From: Candidatus Tokpelaia sp.
GTDB taxonomy: Bacteria; Pseudomonadota; Alphaproteobacteria; Rhizobiales; Rhizobiaceae
DNA: 64,000 bases
Assembly: GCF_008636115.1 (NCBI RefSeq)
Contig: NZ_QLZD01000033.1
Coordinates: 359,277-423,276 of the forward strand
Reading direction: 5' to 3'
Below, piece after piece: positions 9,923-19,086 of this stretch. Each line of letters starts with the position of its first letter. Position 1 is the first letter of the stretch. Position numbers and translations under genes: made by a program. Under the pieces are notes generated by a model that saw only the letters and a program-made list of their open reading frames with translations, had not been told where the DNA came from and ran no database searches.

Positions 9923-10534
9923 TATTTATCCTTTCGCAAAAGCTTGGCTTACAGGCTTAAAGGCAGTTTAAAACCTGCTCCCTTCGTCTCTTTTTTGGGA
10001 ACGAGAATAGCCGAGCCTCATAGATGGTTGCACCAAAGCCCGATTTCAAGAGTCAGGAAAAGACTGTGTTACCCGGCACGATACGCTAAAACACATAGAG
10101 AATACAAAGCCGGCACAAAAGCTGAAAATAAACAAAGCAATGACGGCTCAACAGAGATTAGGAGAAAAACGGCAAATACCAGACAAGACACCATCACAAT
10201 ACGCGGCACAGCAACAGGAGCCGGATAAGACCAAACTGAAATCACAGCCTTTTCACGGTTAATAAAATAGCAGCATATTCTTAAAGCAATCTTATTGCTC
10301 GCCGCAAATTTATTTTGCCTGCTAAAATCGCCCGCTTGTCATACCGGTAATATAACTTAAAAGCAGGAAAACTGCCGGCATTACGGCAAAGCCGCATCAT
10401 AAAAGGGAAATCTCTCAGATTCACAACGCCGAAACGCCGGCATCAGCCGCGATAATATTACTGCGGCAGCGGCGCTGATTGCGGCCGGAAAAGCGCCGCC
10501 TTTCAGGTGGCTGCCGGACTAAACCGGAGAATCA
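9923..10534. other. lon-clpX intergenic region
   Basis: 612 bp without a supported gene. It carries the candidate heat-shock promoter of lon (10021-10050). Nearer clpX, minus-strand GCGGCGC and GCGCCGC (about 10460-10500) could form a hairpin, but no T-run follows, so a clpX terminator is not established. Open frames in the gap have no family features. Confidence 0.5.
10021..10050 (-). promoter_or_regulatory. Candidate heat-shock (sigma-32 type) promoter of lon
   Basis: On the minus strand CTTGAAA (10050-10044) is followed after 14 bp by AACCATCTA (10029-10021). This compares well with the RpoH consensus CTTGAA, 13-14 bp, CCCCATNTA. The predicted start is about 90 bp before the lon ATG, and lon is a classic heat-shock gene. 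The spacer contains a 13-mer that recurs upstream of clpX. Confidence 0.6.
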
Positions 10535-11815
10535 TCAGGCCGAAACATTGCCTCTTTCATGCTGTTTATCGGCATAAATATAAAGCGGGCGGGCGCGGCC
10601 TTCCACCACTTCGCTTGAGACGGCAACTTCCCGCACATCTTCCAGCACCGGCAGATCAAACATAGTATCCAGCAAAATCTTTTCCATAATTGAGCGCAGG
10701 CCGCGCGCCCCTGTCTTGCGCTCAATCGCCTTTTCAGCAATAGCGCGCAAGGCATCATCATGAAAAGTCAGCACCACATCTTCCATTTCAAACAGGCGCT
10801 TATATTGCTTGACCAAGGCATTTTTCGGCCTGGACAAAATTTGCACCAAAGCCTCAATATCCAGATCTTCCAATGTGGCAATAACCGGCAAACGGCCGAC
10901 AAATTCCGGAATAAGGCCGAATTTCAGCAAATCCTCCGGCTCCAGATCACGGAAGACAGCGCCCAGACGGCGGCTGTCCGGCGCCGCTACTTTAGCACCA
11001 AAACCGATAGAGGTTTTTTCACTGCGTGCCAGAATAATTTTATCCAGCCCGGCAAAAGCGCCGCCGCAAATAAACAGAATATTGGTTGTATCCACCTGCA
11101 GAAATTCCTGCTGCGGGTGTTTGCGCCCGCCTTGCGGCGGCACAGAAGCCACAGTTCCCTCCATCACCTTCAACAGTGCCTGCTGCACCCCCTCACCTGA
11201 AACATCGCGCGTAATAGACGGATTTTCCGCCTTGCGTGTAATTTTATCGACCTCGTCAATATAAACAATGCCGCGCTGCGCCCGCTCAACATTATAATCG
11301 GCCGCCTGCAGCAATTTCAGGATAATATTTTCCACATCTTCGCCAACATAGCCGGCTTCGGTCAAGGTTGTGGCATCGGCCATGGTAAAAGGCACATCAA
11401 TAATGCGCGCCAAAGTCTGCGCCAGATAAGTCTTGCCGCAGCCTGTCGGCCCAACCAGCAAAATATTGGATTTTGTCAGCTCAATATCGGAATTTTTAGA
11501 TTGATGCGCCAGCCTTTTATAATGATTATGCACGGCCACTGCCAAAATCTTTTTGGCATTATTCTGGCCGATAACATAATCATCAAGCACGTGCATAATT
11601 TCTTGCGGAGTCGGCACCCCTTCGCGCAATTTTGCCGAAGACGCCTTGTTCTCCTCGCTGATAATATCCATACACAAGCCGACACATTCATCACAGATAA
11701 AAACAGTCGGCCCGGCTATCAATTTGCGCACTTCATGCTGGCTTTTGCCGCAAAATGAGCAATAAAGCGTATTTTTGCTGTCGCCGCCGCTGCCGCTATT
11801 TGCAACTTTGCTCAT
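10535..11815 (-). CDS. clpX: ATP-dependent Clp protease ATP-binding subunit ClpX
   Basis: AAA+ unfoldase that recognises substrates and feeds them to ClpP. The ATG at 11815 gives 426 residues, the family length, with an AAGGAAGGA site; a longer frame adds 23 unrelated residues. The N-terminal zinc-binding domain shows CSFCG and CDECVGLC. The Walker A motif GPTGCGKT and the IDEVDKI Walker B follow, and IGFGAK-type pore segments are present. It lies 234 bp downstream of clpP on the same strand. A 13-mer shared with the lon promoter lies about 130 bp upstream. Confidence 0.97.
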   Translation of the reverse strand: MSKVANSGSGGDSKNTLYCSFCGKSQHEVRKLIAGPTVFICDECVGLCMDIISEENKASSAKLREGVPTPQEIMHVLDDYVIGQNNAKKILAVAVHNHYKRLAHQSKNSDIELTKSNILLVGPTGCGKTYLAQTLARIIDVPFTMADATTLTEAGYVGEDVENIILKLLQAADYNVERAQRGIVYIDEVDKITRKAENPSITRDVSGEGVQQALLKVMEGTVASVPPQGGRKHPQQEFLQVDTTNILFICGGAFAGLDKIILARSEKTSIGFGAKVAAPDSRRLGAVFRDLEPEDLLKFGLIPEFVGRLPVIATLEDLDIEALVQILSRPKNALVKQYKRLFEMEDVVLTFHDDALRAIAEKAIERKTGARGLRSIMEKILLDTMFDLPVLEDVREVAVSSEVVEGRARPLYIYADKQHERGNVSA

Positions 11816-11929
11816 TTTATCCTTCCTTTCCAACACTGCGCTTTCAGGCTTTGTTACCGCAAATTTCACAACCGGTTTCGGCACAATACCCGCCGTATGG
11901 GGATTACACTTCCCGGTTCAGATTTGCTG

Positions 11930-11957
11930 CCGCATATAGATTTACACCAAAGCCCGA
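11930..11957 (-). promoter_or_regulatory. Candidate clpX promoter element shared with lon
   Basis: Minus-strand TCGGGCTTTGGTG (11957-11945) matches exactly the 13 bases at 10043-10031 upstream of lon. Both are followed within a few bases by ATCTAT. The clpX copy has CTATAT, the alphaproteobacterial -10 consensus, but lacks a CTTGAAA box. It is probably part of a promoter; the shared spacer is unexplained. Confidence 0.4.
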
Positions 11958-12049
11958 CAGCACAATACCCATTTTTACGGCAAAGATGTAAATGCAAAGA
12001 TAATGCCCCCAAGCCTCGCCGCAGTCTATATCAGGCCGCTCCGGCCGCG

Positions 12050-12673
12050 CTAGGCTTCATCAAAATCCTGCCGTTTTTTTAATACCTGATCAAGCAGACC
12101 AAATTCCTTCGCCTCTTCTGCCGACATAAAATGGTCGCGATCCAGCGTTTTTTCAATAGTTTCATAATCGCGCCCGGTATGTGCGACATAAATTTCATTC
12201 AGACGGCGCTTTAATTTGATAATATCCTGCGCATGGCGCTGAATATCCGCCGCCACGCCCTTAAAGCCGCCGGAAGGCTGGTGCACCATAATCCGCGCAT
12301 TAGGCAGAGCAAAACGCTGCCCTTTTGCCCCCGCCGCCAATAATAGCGACCCCATAGAGGCCGCCTGCCCCATACACAAAGTGACAACTTGCGGGCGGAT
12401 AAATTGCATTGTGTCATAAATAGCCAGACCGGCAGTCACATAACCGCCGGGCGAATTGATATAAAGGCTGATGTCTTTTTTGGGATTTTCCGCTTCCAGA
12501 AACAAAAGCTGGGCGCAAACCAGCATAGCCATATTATCTTCCACCGGGCCATTGATAAAAATAATCCGCTCTTTCAGCAGCCGCGAAAAAATATCATAAG
12601 CCCGCTCGCCGCGATTGGTCTGCTCCACCACCATTGGCACAAGATTCATTGCTGTTCTGATTTTATCCTGCAT
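12050..12673 (-). CDS. clpP: ATP-dependent Clp protease proteolytic subunit ClpP
   Basis: Tetradecameric serine protease, partner of ClpX. It contains [19 protein letters not shown], the active-site serine in GQAASMGS (residue about 106) and histidine in MVHQPSGG (about 131). The downstream catalytic aspartate region is also in place. Length is 207 residues from the ATG at 12673; an in-frame GTG two codons upstream (12679) is an alternative, and neither has a strong ribosome site. A TTGCAA/TATCAA promoter candidate lies 70-100 bp upstream. The clpP-clpX-lon order supports co-function. Confidence 0.95.
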   Translation of the reverse strand: MQDKIRTAMNLVPMVVEQTNRGERAYDIFSRLLKERIIFINGPVEDNMAMLVCAQLLFLEAENPKKDISLYINSPGGYVTAGLAIYDTMQFIRPQVVTLCMGQAASMGSLLLAAGAKGQRFALPNARIMVHQPSGGFKGVAADIQRHAQDIIKLKRRLNEIYVAHTGRDYETIEKTLDRDHFMSAEEAKEFGLLDQVLKKRQDFDEA

Positions 12674-12742
12674 GGTCACTCTGTTTCTGCTCTCAGCTCA
12701 TGCCGCTATTTACCGCATTTGATAAAACAGCGCAAACTCCCT

Positions 12743-12771
12743 TTGATAGGCTTTTCCACTGGGAATTGCAA
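12743..12771 (-). promoter_or_regulatory. Candidate sigma-70 promoter of clpP
   Basis: Minus-strand TTGCAA (12771-12766), a 17-bp spacer, then TATCAA (12748-12743), about 70 bp upstream of the clpP start. Moderate consensus match. Confidence 0.4.
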
Positions 12772-12864
12772 TAAGGATTAGATAAGGCACCAATACGGCC
12801 CGTAATAAAAGCCGAAAAATCGCGGCAGCAGGAAAAAGCCGATAAAAGGCTGATATGGCTCGGC

Positions 12865-14241
12865 TCAAAAAAACTCCAGGCCGACACGGAACATTTGCTC
12901 AACATCATGCACCGCCTCAGCCAGAGCGAAAATAGTAACCCAATCGCCGGCTATAATCCGGGTAGAGCCGACAGGGCGGATAATAGCGCCGTCACGATAA
13001 ATTACTCCAATACGCAAATTTCCCGGCAGATCCAGCTCAGCTATTGGCGGCCCGACCAAAGAAGATGTCTCCAGCGCCTGGGCTTCAATCAGCTCTGCCT
13101 GCCCGTGTGAGACAGAATGCACAGCACGAATCCGCCCGCGGCGCATTTGTTGCAGAATTTTGGAAACAGTCACATTGCGCGGGTTAATATGGGCGTCAAT
13201 ACCGTTTGTTCGAGTCAGTTCCTCATAAAGCGGATTATTGACCAAAACCATATTAGCCTTGCAACCCAGCCGCCTGGCCATCATAGCGCTTAACACATTC
13301 ACCTGCTCCTGATTGGTGAGGGCCAGCATTAAATCTGTCTCTTCCACCCTTGCGTCCTGCAAAATTGCCTGTTCCAGAGCGCTGCCGTTTAATACCGGCG
13401 TATTGGCCAGTTCATCGGCAATATGTAGCGCCCGATGGCGATCGGCCTCAATAATTTTTACATTGGTTTTGAGGTTTTTTCTTTCAATCGCTTTGGCGAC
13501 ATAAAGGCCAATATGGCCGCCGCCAGCAATAATAATGCGCCGCGCCTCCTGTTCTTCATGGCCGAAAAGCGATAATAGCCGCCGCACCTGGTCGCTGGCT
13601 ACGGTCACATAAGCAATATCGCTTTTTTGCAACTGCGTTTCGGCATTGGGGATAAAAATATCGCGCCCGCGTTTCAGCCCGACAATCACCGCCCGCAAAT
13701 CCGGGAAAAGCTGGCTTAATTGCCGCAAAGGCGTTTCCAGCAGTGGGCAATCATCAAGGCATTCTACCGCCAGCAGGGTAGCCTTGCCCTCCGCCGCTAC
13801 CACCACATCAAGCGCGCCCGGCTCGGCAAGACGCCGCAAAACCACTTCACCTACTTCAACTTCCGGCGAAATCACCACATCAATAGACAGGCTCTCACGT
13901 GAAAAAAAGCTTTGAAATTCAGGGCCTAAATAAGCTTGTGACCGCACCCGGGCAATTTTTATCGGCACATTAAAATGGGTATGCGCCACCTGGCAGGCAA
14001 TCATATTGATTTCATCATAAAGGGTGACAGCAATCAGCATATCGGCATTGGCGGCATCGGCCGCGGCCAGCACATCAGGGTGGGATCCGTGCCCGACAAG
14101 GCCGCGCACGTCCAGAGTATCGCGTATTGCCTCAATCCGCTTCGGATCTTTGTCAATAACGGTTACGTCAATATTTTCTACCACCAGCCGCTCGGCAATG
14201 CCGTAACCTACTTGCCCTGCGCCGCAAATAATAACCTTCAT
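12865..14241 (-). CDS. trkA: Trk potassium uptake regulatory subunit TrkA
   Basis: Peripheral NAD(H)-binding subunit that gates Trk-type potassium channels at the inner membrane. The 458-residue protein is a tandem repeat of RCK units: an N-terminal Rossmann motif GAGQVGYGIAERL with acidic VIDKD at the strand-2 end, and a second one (IIAGGGHIGLYVAKAIE) near residue 235. Each is followed by a TrkA-C domain. It is 14 bp downstream of ntrX, as in many Hyphomicrobiales, where ntrYX-trkA form an operon. No TrkH/TrkG subunit lies in the window. Confidence 0.95.
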   Translation of the reverse strand: MKVIICGAGQVGYGIAERLVVENIDVTVIDKDPKRIEAIRDTLDVRGLVGHGSHPDVLAAADAANADMLIAVTLYDEINMIACQVAHTHFNVPIKIARVRSQAYLGPEFQSFFSRESLSIDVVISPEVEVGEVVLRRLAEPGALDVVVAAEGKATLLAVECLDDCPLLETPLRQLSQLFPDLRAVIVGLKRGRDIFIPNAETQLQKSDIAYVTVASDQVRRLLSLFGHEEQEARRIIIAGGGHIGLYVAKAIERKNLKTNVKIIEADRHRALHIADELANTPVLNGSALEQAILQDARVEETDLMLALTNQEQVNVLSAMMARRLGCKANMVLVNNPLYEELTRTNGIDAHINPRNVTVSKILQQMRRGRIRAVHSVSHGQAELIEAQALETSSLVGPPIAELDLPGNLRIGVIYRDGAIIRPVGSTRIIAGDWVTIFALAEAVHDVEQMFRVGLEFF

Positions 14242-14255
14242 TGTCTGTTCCCGGT

Positions 14256-15620
14256 TCAGAGCCCCAAAGATTTCAGTTTTCGATGCAGGGCAGATCTTTC
14301 CATACCGATAAATTCGGCCGTGCGCGAAATATTGCCGCTAAAACGGTTAATTTGCGCCGTCAAATATTCTTTCTCAAACATTTCGCGCGCTTCACGCAAA
14401 GGCAGGGACATAATATGCTGGTCGCTTTCATTGGCCAGACGTGGCAAATTATCGCCGATTTCAGCCGGCAGCAAATCGGCTGAAATCGGCTCATCACCTT
14501 TATTATCGTCACGGGTCAAAATAAGCAGCCGCTCCACATTATTGCGTAATTGCCGCACATTGCCCGGCCAGTTATGCGCCTGCAGCACCGCCATGGCATC
14601 ATCGCCCACCGGGCGCAGTTTTATCCCCGCCTGCGCGGCAATCCGGCGCATAAAATGGTCTACCAGCAGCGGAATATCCTCCCGCCGGCGCGATAAAGGC
14701 GGTACATTAACCGGCACAACCGCCAGGCGATGAAACAAATCCTCGCGAAACAGGCCTTCGCTAATCATGCTTTCAATATTTTGCGCAGTGGAAGAAATAA
14801 TCCGCACATCAACCTGAACCGATGTCGCCCCGCCAACCCGCTCAAATTTCTGCTCGGTCAAAACACGCAAAATCTTGCTTTGCGTTTCGCGCGGCATATC
14901 GGCTACTTCGTCCAGATATAAACCCCCGCCATGGGCAGCTTCCAGAGCGCCGATTTTGCGCGCGCCGCCGTCCATTTCCGTGCCGAATAATTCTATCTCC
15001 ATTTTTTCGGGCGTAATAGCGGCGGCATTCAAGGCGACAAACGGCGCCTGGCGGCGCGCCGATAAAGCATGAATCATGCGCGCCGCTACTTCCTTGCCTG
15101 AGCCGGAAGGGCCGGAAATCATCACCCGGCTATTCGTGGCGGCCACTTTTTCAACCATCTGCCGCAACTGGCTCATAATCAGTGAATTGCCTAAAAATTC
15201 CGGCGTATCCATGGTGTTCCGGCGCAGTTCCGACACTTCGCGCTTCAGGCGCTGCGTCTCCAAAGCGCGCTCGGCGACATGAATGAGCCTGTCTACTTTA
15301 AACGGCTTTTCAATAAAATCATAAGCGCCGCGTTTTGTCGCCGAAACGGCAGTTTCAATATTGCCATGGCCGGAAATCATTACCACCGGCAGCTCAGGAT
15401 AGCGCTTTTTAACTTCGTCCAAAAGCGCCAGGCCGTCCAGACGGCTGCCCTGTAACCATATATCGAGAAAAACCAGATGCGGCACCCGCCCGTCAATGGC
15501 GGCCAAGGCCGCATCGGCATCGGCGGCAATGCGGGTTTCATGCCCTTCATCAGCCAAAATGCCGGCGACAAGCTCACGAATATCAGCCTCATCATCAACA
15601 ATTAAAATATCGGAACCCAT
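14256..15620 (-). CDS. ntrX: Two-component response regulator NtrX
   Basis: Response regulator partnered with NtrY, linked in relatives to nitrogen and redox responses. The receiver domain (residues 1-120) has the acidic pocket DDE and phospho-acceptor Asp53 (FLDIWL). The AAA+ domain carries Walker A GPSGSGKE and GGGLYLDEVADM. A Fis-type helix-turn-helix ends the protein (GNISRTAEFIGMERSALHRKL). The sigma-54-contacting GAFTGA loop is absent: after ELFGTE the chain reads MDGGARKIGALE. Such loss is known for alphaproteobacterial NtrX. Length is 454 residues; ntrY ends 51 bp upstream. Confidence 0.95.
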   Translation of the reverse strand: MGSDILIVDDEADIRELVAGILADEGHETRIAADADAALAAIDGRVPHLVFLDIWLQGSRLDGLALLDEVKKRYPELPVVMISGHGNIETAVSATKRGAYDFIEKPFKVDRLIHVAERALETQRLKREVSELRRNTMDTPEFLGNSLIMSQLRQMVEKVAATNSRVMISGPSGSGKEVAARMIHALSARRQAPFVALNAAAITPEKMEIELFGTEMDGGARKIGALEAAHGGGLYLDEVADMPRETQSKILRVLTEQKFERVGGATSVQVDVRIISSTAQNIESMISEGLFREDLFHRLAVVPVNVPPLSRRREDIPLLVDHFMRRIAAQAGIKLRPVGDDAMAVLQAHNWPGNVRQLRNNVERLLILTRDDNKGDEPISADLLPAEIGDNLPRLANESDQHIMSLPLREAREMFEKEYLTAQINRFSGNISRTAEFIGMERSALHRKLKSLGL

Positions 15621-15671
15621 TTGCCTTACCTGTTATTATGGCACTGAAAATAGTGACAATCCTTAATTTTT

Positions 15672-18083
15672 TCAAACAGCGCGCACACTGCTTTCTTCCC
15701 CTCTGTCTTCGCTTTCTGCGACCGGGGCAATAAAGGGGAAAATCAGGCGAATCATCGCCCCGCGCCCCTGATAAAAATCCGCCGGCGCGTCCAGCAATTC
15801 CATGCGCCCGCTATGCTCTTCCACAATTTTCCGCACAATGGCAAGCCCCAGCCCGGTTCCTTTTTCACGCATGGTTATATAAGGCTCAAGCAATTTCTGC
15901 CTTTCCTTTTTGGGCAGGCCTTTGCCATTATCCATTATATCAACAATAATTTTATCGCCTTTTTGCTGCGCGCGCAGTTTTATATGCCCTTTATCCCCTG
16001 TCCTGCCAAGAACTGCTGCTTCTGCCAGGCCGGCATCAATCGCCTCGCTGGCATTTTTGATAAGATTGCCGAAAGCACGGCCGGCAAGCTGCTCATCAAA
16101 TGCTCCGAAAAGCGGGGCTGGCGCCAGCTCTCTTTCAAAAATAATGTCGGGACGCGAAACCTCAATAAGAAAAAACGCCTCACTCAAAGCCCCGCGTATA
16201 TCCATATATTCCAGTTGCGGCCTGGGCATACGGGCAAAAGATGAAAATTCGTCAACCATGCGGCCAATATCCCCCACCTGGCGAATAATTGTTTCAACAC
16301 AGCGGTCAAAAATTTCCTTGTCTTTATCTTCAATATGCCCGCCGAAACGGCGGCGAATACGCTCAGCCGAAAGCTGGATAGGCGTCAGCGGATTTTTGAT
16401 TTCATGGGCAATGCGGCGCGCCACATCGGCCCAGGCGGAAGAGCGCTGCGCCTCTGCCAGATCGGTAATATCATCAATCGTCACCACCCATGAATGACGC
16501 ACGCGATCCGAATTTTCCATAGTAATGCGCACATTATAAACGCGCGAACCATTGCGTTCTTTCACCGTGATTTGCTCACCGTAAATATTTTTGTCACGCG
16601 CGCGGGCAATTTCAAACACATTGCCAATAGCGGCATTGACCGCCATCAGGCTTTTACCCATTGGCGCCTGGCCGGAAAGGTTGAACATATGCTCGGCCGA
16701 GCGGTTGATAATAGTGATAAACCCCTCTTCATCAACACCGATAACCGCCGCCGAGACGCCCGATAATACGGCTTCGGAAAAACGGCGGCGTTCATCTATT
16801 TGCCGGCCGGCGGCAATCAGCTCATTGCGCTGGCTGTTTAATTCCCCCACCATATAATTGAAAGTCCGCGCCAGTTGGCCAATATCGCCGTCCCGCACAT
16901 GCACCGGCACCTGCACCGCCAGATTACCGCCGGCGACATTATCGGCCGCATCAATCAGCCGGCGAATGGGCCGCACCAGCCTGTCGGCTACGGCAATGCC
17001 CGCCCATATGGCCGATAACAGCATAATCAGAAACAAACAAAAATATAAAACGCTGAAGACAATCTGGGTCGGCACACGATTGGCTTCCAGCTCACGATAA
17101 TAATTAGTATTGGCCTCTGTCAGGCGCAAAGCCTCCAGCACCCGCGGATCCGTCTCGCGCACGGCATAAAGCCAGGCCTCATCAATATCGTCCATTTTCA
17201 AAATAACGCCGAAATAGCCGTGAGCACCCGGCTGGAAGGTGACAGGATTATCCAGTGTCGCTTCCTTTATCCAGTTTTGCGGCGGTATTGGCAGATTTTT
17301 CTCATCACCGCGCTCGCTGGAAATAATAACTGAGCCGTCTTTCCTGAGCAAAAATACTCCCAGTAAATCGCGCCCAATAGCCTGCAAAGTCAGCTGGCGG
17401 CTATATTCGGGCCGATTCAGGGTTAAAAGCTGGCGATTATCCAACTGCCTGCCCATAGTGTAAGAGGCGGCCTGCAGGGATTGCAAAGTAGCGCCGGCAT
17501 AAGCATTGGCCAGATTAACGGAAGAGGCAACAATCTGCCGTGTATTTACGTCAAACCAGCGATCCAGGCCGATATTCAGGGTAAAGCCGGCAACAATGGC
17601 AATAGCCAAAGCGGGCACGGCCGCCGCCAGCGAAAACAGCGCAATCAGCCGCACATGCAGGCGCGAGGCCGCGCGCCGCGCGCGGCGCGATTTGATAATC
17701 GGATAAAGCGCCGCGCCAATGCCGGTAATCAGGCATAAAACCATAAAAGCATTGATATAGGTCAAGAGACGCGTTACCGCGCGGTCGGGCATTATCGGCG
17801 TCAAACCCATCAAAATGAAAAAGGACAAAACAGCCGAAAGCAAAGCCAGAATAATAACGGCCAGCCCGACAAAGGCACGCAAACGATGCGGGTTCTCACC
17901 AAAGGCGCCTTTTTTATTCTGAGGCTGCATGGCCGGCTTGATATTTTTAATCGGTGCCAAACTGATTTCGCCGCCATTGCCTGCGGCCCCGCCCCCCGCT
18001 GCCGATATTGGCAAAATAGCCGGCGCAGATATTTCTGCTGTTTCTGCCGCTTCGATCTGTTCCGGCAACAGGATTTTTTTCAT
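15672..18083 (-). CDS. ntrY: Sensor histidine kinase NtrY
   Basis: Inner-membrane sensor kinase paired with NtrX. The 803-residue protein has several N-terminal membrane segments (about residues 70-175), a periplasmic region, a further membrane segment near 355, a HAMP linker, a PAS domain (about 435-525), a HisKA domain with His560 in RRIAHEIKNPL, and an HATPase domain with the G1/G2 boxes (DNGKGLPKKE, GTGLGLAIV). The first 60 residues form a low-complexity Ala/Gly-rich cytosolic extension. In relatives dusB-ntrB-ntrC usually precede ntrY; here a 466-bp gap and then rirA are found instead. Confidence 0.95.
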   Translation of the reverse strand: MKKILLPEQIEAAETAEISAPAILPISAAGGGAAGNGGEISLAPIKNIKPAMQPQNKKGAFGENPHRLRAFVGLAVIILALLSAVLSFFILMGLTPIMPDRAVTRLLTYINAFMVLCLITGIGAALYPIIKSRRARRAASRLHVRLIALFSLAAAVPALAIAIVAGFTLNIGLDRWFDVNTRQIVASSVNLANAYAGATLQSLQAASYTMGRQLDNRQLLTLNRPEYSRQLTLQAIGRDLLGVFLLRKDGSVIISSERGDEKNLPIPPQNWIKEATLDNPVTFQPGAHGYFGVILKMDDIDEAWLYAVRETDPRVLEALRLTEANTNYYRELEANRVPTQIVFSVLYFCLFLIMLLSAIWAGIAVADRLVRPIRRLIDAADNVAGGNLAVQVPVHVRDGDIGQLARTFNYMVGELNSQRNELIAAGRQIDERRRFSEAVLSGVSAAVIGVDEEGFITIINRSAEHMFNLSGQAPMGKSLMAVNAAIGNVFEIARARDKNIYGEQITVKERNGSRVYNVRITMENSDRVRHSWVVTIDDITDLAEAQRSSAWADVARRIAHEIKNPLTPIQLSAERIRRRFGGHIEDKDKEIFDRCVETIIRQVGDIGRMVDEFSSFARMPRPQLEYMDIRGALSEAFFLIEVSRPDIIFERELAPAPLFGAFDEQLAGRAFGNLIKNASEAIDAGLAEAAVLGRTGDKGHIKLRAQQKGDKIIVDIMDNGKGLPKKERQKLLEPYITMREKGTGLGLAIVRKIVEEHSGRMELLDAPADFYQGRGAMIRLIFPFIAPVAESEDRGEESSVRAV

Positions 18084-18341
18084 AATATTCCGCTTTGGCG
18101 CCGGTTGCTTTCCCCTGTAACAATACCGGCTCTTCCGCTCTCACTTAAGCTGTTTTACCGAGGTTCCCTGCTTTCATATTAGTAAAATAGTGGCAACAAT
18201 ACAACAGTATTTGCTTTTTGCGCACATAATTTACCGTAATTGCCGGCACTTCCTTGTATTCTGCGACAGAAAGCCGCATGACAAATAAAACAGGACGGCA
18301 AAGCTGTTTTTGCCGGGTTTACCGCATAGATTGCCAATAGT

Positions 18342-18370
18342 TTTACAAATATAAAGCGGGCAAATATAGA
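18342..18370 (+). promoter_or_regulatory. Candidate rirA promoter
   Basis: TTTACA (18342-18347), a 17-bp spacer, then TATAGA (18365-18370). Transcription would start near 18377. The candidate Irr box at 18388-18404 would then sit just downstream of the start, a position suited to repression. Confidence 0.45.
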
Positions 18371-18387
18371 AAAAAGCTTTTCCCTTA

Positions 18388-18404
18388 TTGAGAATAATTC
18401 TAAA
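18388..18404 (+). promoter_or_regulatory. Candidate Irr-binding site (ICE motif)
   Basis: TTGAGAA-TAA-TTCTAAA. Read on the other strand it is TTTAGAA-TTA-TTCTCAA, which matches 13 of 14 defined positions of the ICE consensus TTTAGAA-N3-TTCTAAA. It lies between the candidate promoter and the rirA start. ICE sites are bound by the heme-responsive regulator Irr in Hyphomicrobiales. Confidence 0.6.
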
Positions 18405-18549
18405 CTAGGGCATAAATCCGTTTACCCGGTCTGGCAGCCCGTCCCGTTTTGCGGCGGTTTTTTGCCGGCTGCGGGTTAATACTGATATAAAACAGGAATC
18501 CGGGCGCCTTTAGCGCTCAGTTCAAAATTGTTCAAGGAAAGCGCCAGCC

Positions 18550-19044
18550 ATGCGTCTCACCAAGCAAACCAATTATGCTATTCGTATGCTCATGTATTGC
18601 GCCGCCAATGAAGAGGGCTTGAGCCGCGTTCCCGATATTGCCAAAGCCTATTCTGTCTCGCCTTTGTTTTTGTTCAAAATTTTGCAGCCGCTGGTCGAGG
18701 CCGGCCTGGTGCAGACTGTGCGCGGCCGCAATGGCGGGGTGCGCCTGGCCAGGCCGGCCGGCACTATTACCGTGGCCGATGTGGTGCGTGTGACCGAAGA
18801 AAATTTCGCTATGGCCGAATGTTTTGAAAATGGTGCGGTAGAGTGCCCTTTGGTGAATGCCTGCGGCCTTAATGTTACCCTGAAAAAAGCTCTGGACGCT
18901 TTTTTTGGAGTTTTGTCTGCCACTACTATTGCCGATTTGCAAAGGCCGACAAACCGTGCCCGCCTGGGGCTGACAGGCCGCGATACGGCAGCGCCGGCTG
19001 CCGCCGCACTATCGGCAACAGCATCGCAGACACCGTTTTCCTGA
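18550..19044 (+). CDS. rirA: Rrf2-family iron-responsive regulator RirA
   Basis: Iron-sulfur-cluster-sensing repressor of iron-uptake genes in Hyphomicrobiales. The 164-residue protein begins MRLTKQTNYAIRMLMYCAAN and has the winged-helix recognition segment SPLFLFKILQPLVEAGL with VRGRNGGVRLARP. The three cluster-ligand cysteines appear in ECFEN, VECPLV and ACGLN (about residues 97, 105 and 111). The sequence resembles RirA more than IscR or NsrR. A 20-residue low-complexity tail ends the chain. A candidate Irr box lies upstream and ispDF follows 42 bp downstream on the same strand. Confidence 0.9.
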   Translation: MRLTKQTNYAIRMLMYCAANEEGLSRVPDIAKAYSVSPLFLFKILQPLVEAGLVQTVRGRNGGVRLARPAGTITVADVVRVTEENFAMAECFENGAVECPLVNACGLNVTLKKALDAFFGVLSATTIADLQRPTNRARLGLTGRDTAAPAAAALSATASQTPFS

Positions 19045-19086
19045 ACATATCCGGATATTCAGGCATGATTCAAAGCGAGGTTTAAA

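Larger units (their letters stand above)
18084..18549. other. Divergent regulatory region between ntrY and rirA
   Basis: 466 bp with no gene. It must hold promoters for ntrY (minus) and rirA (plus). The rirA side contains a TTTACA-N17-TATAGA pair and an inverted repeat that fits the Irr-binding ICE motif (both listed). No trace of the ntrB or ntrC coding sequence is visible. Confidence 0.6.

Noticed and set aside
9923..10534. Possible tRNA or small protein gene in the lon-clpX gap
   Set aside because: No cloverleaf with a T-loop GTTCRA motif and no frame with recognisable features.
14256..15620. NtrX as a sigma-54-dependent activator
   Set aside because: The GAFTGA loop needed for sigma-54 contact is missing, as is usual for alphaproteobacterial NtrX, so sigma-54 activation was not claimed.
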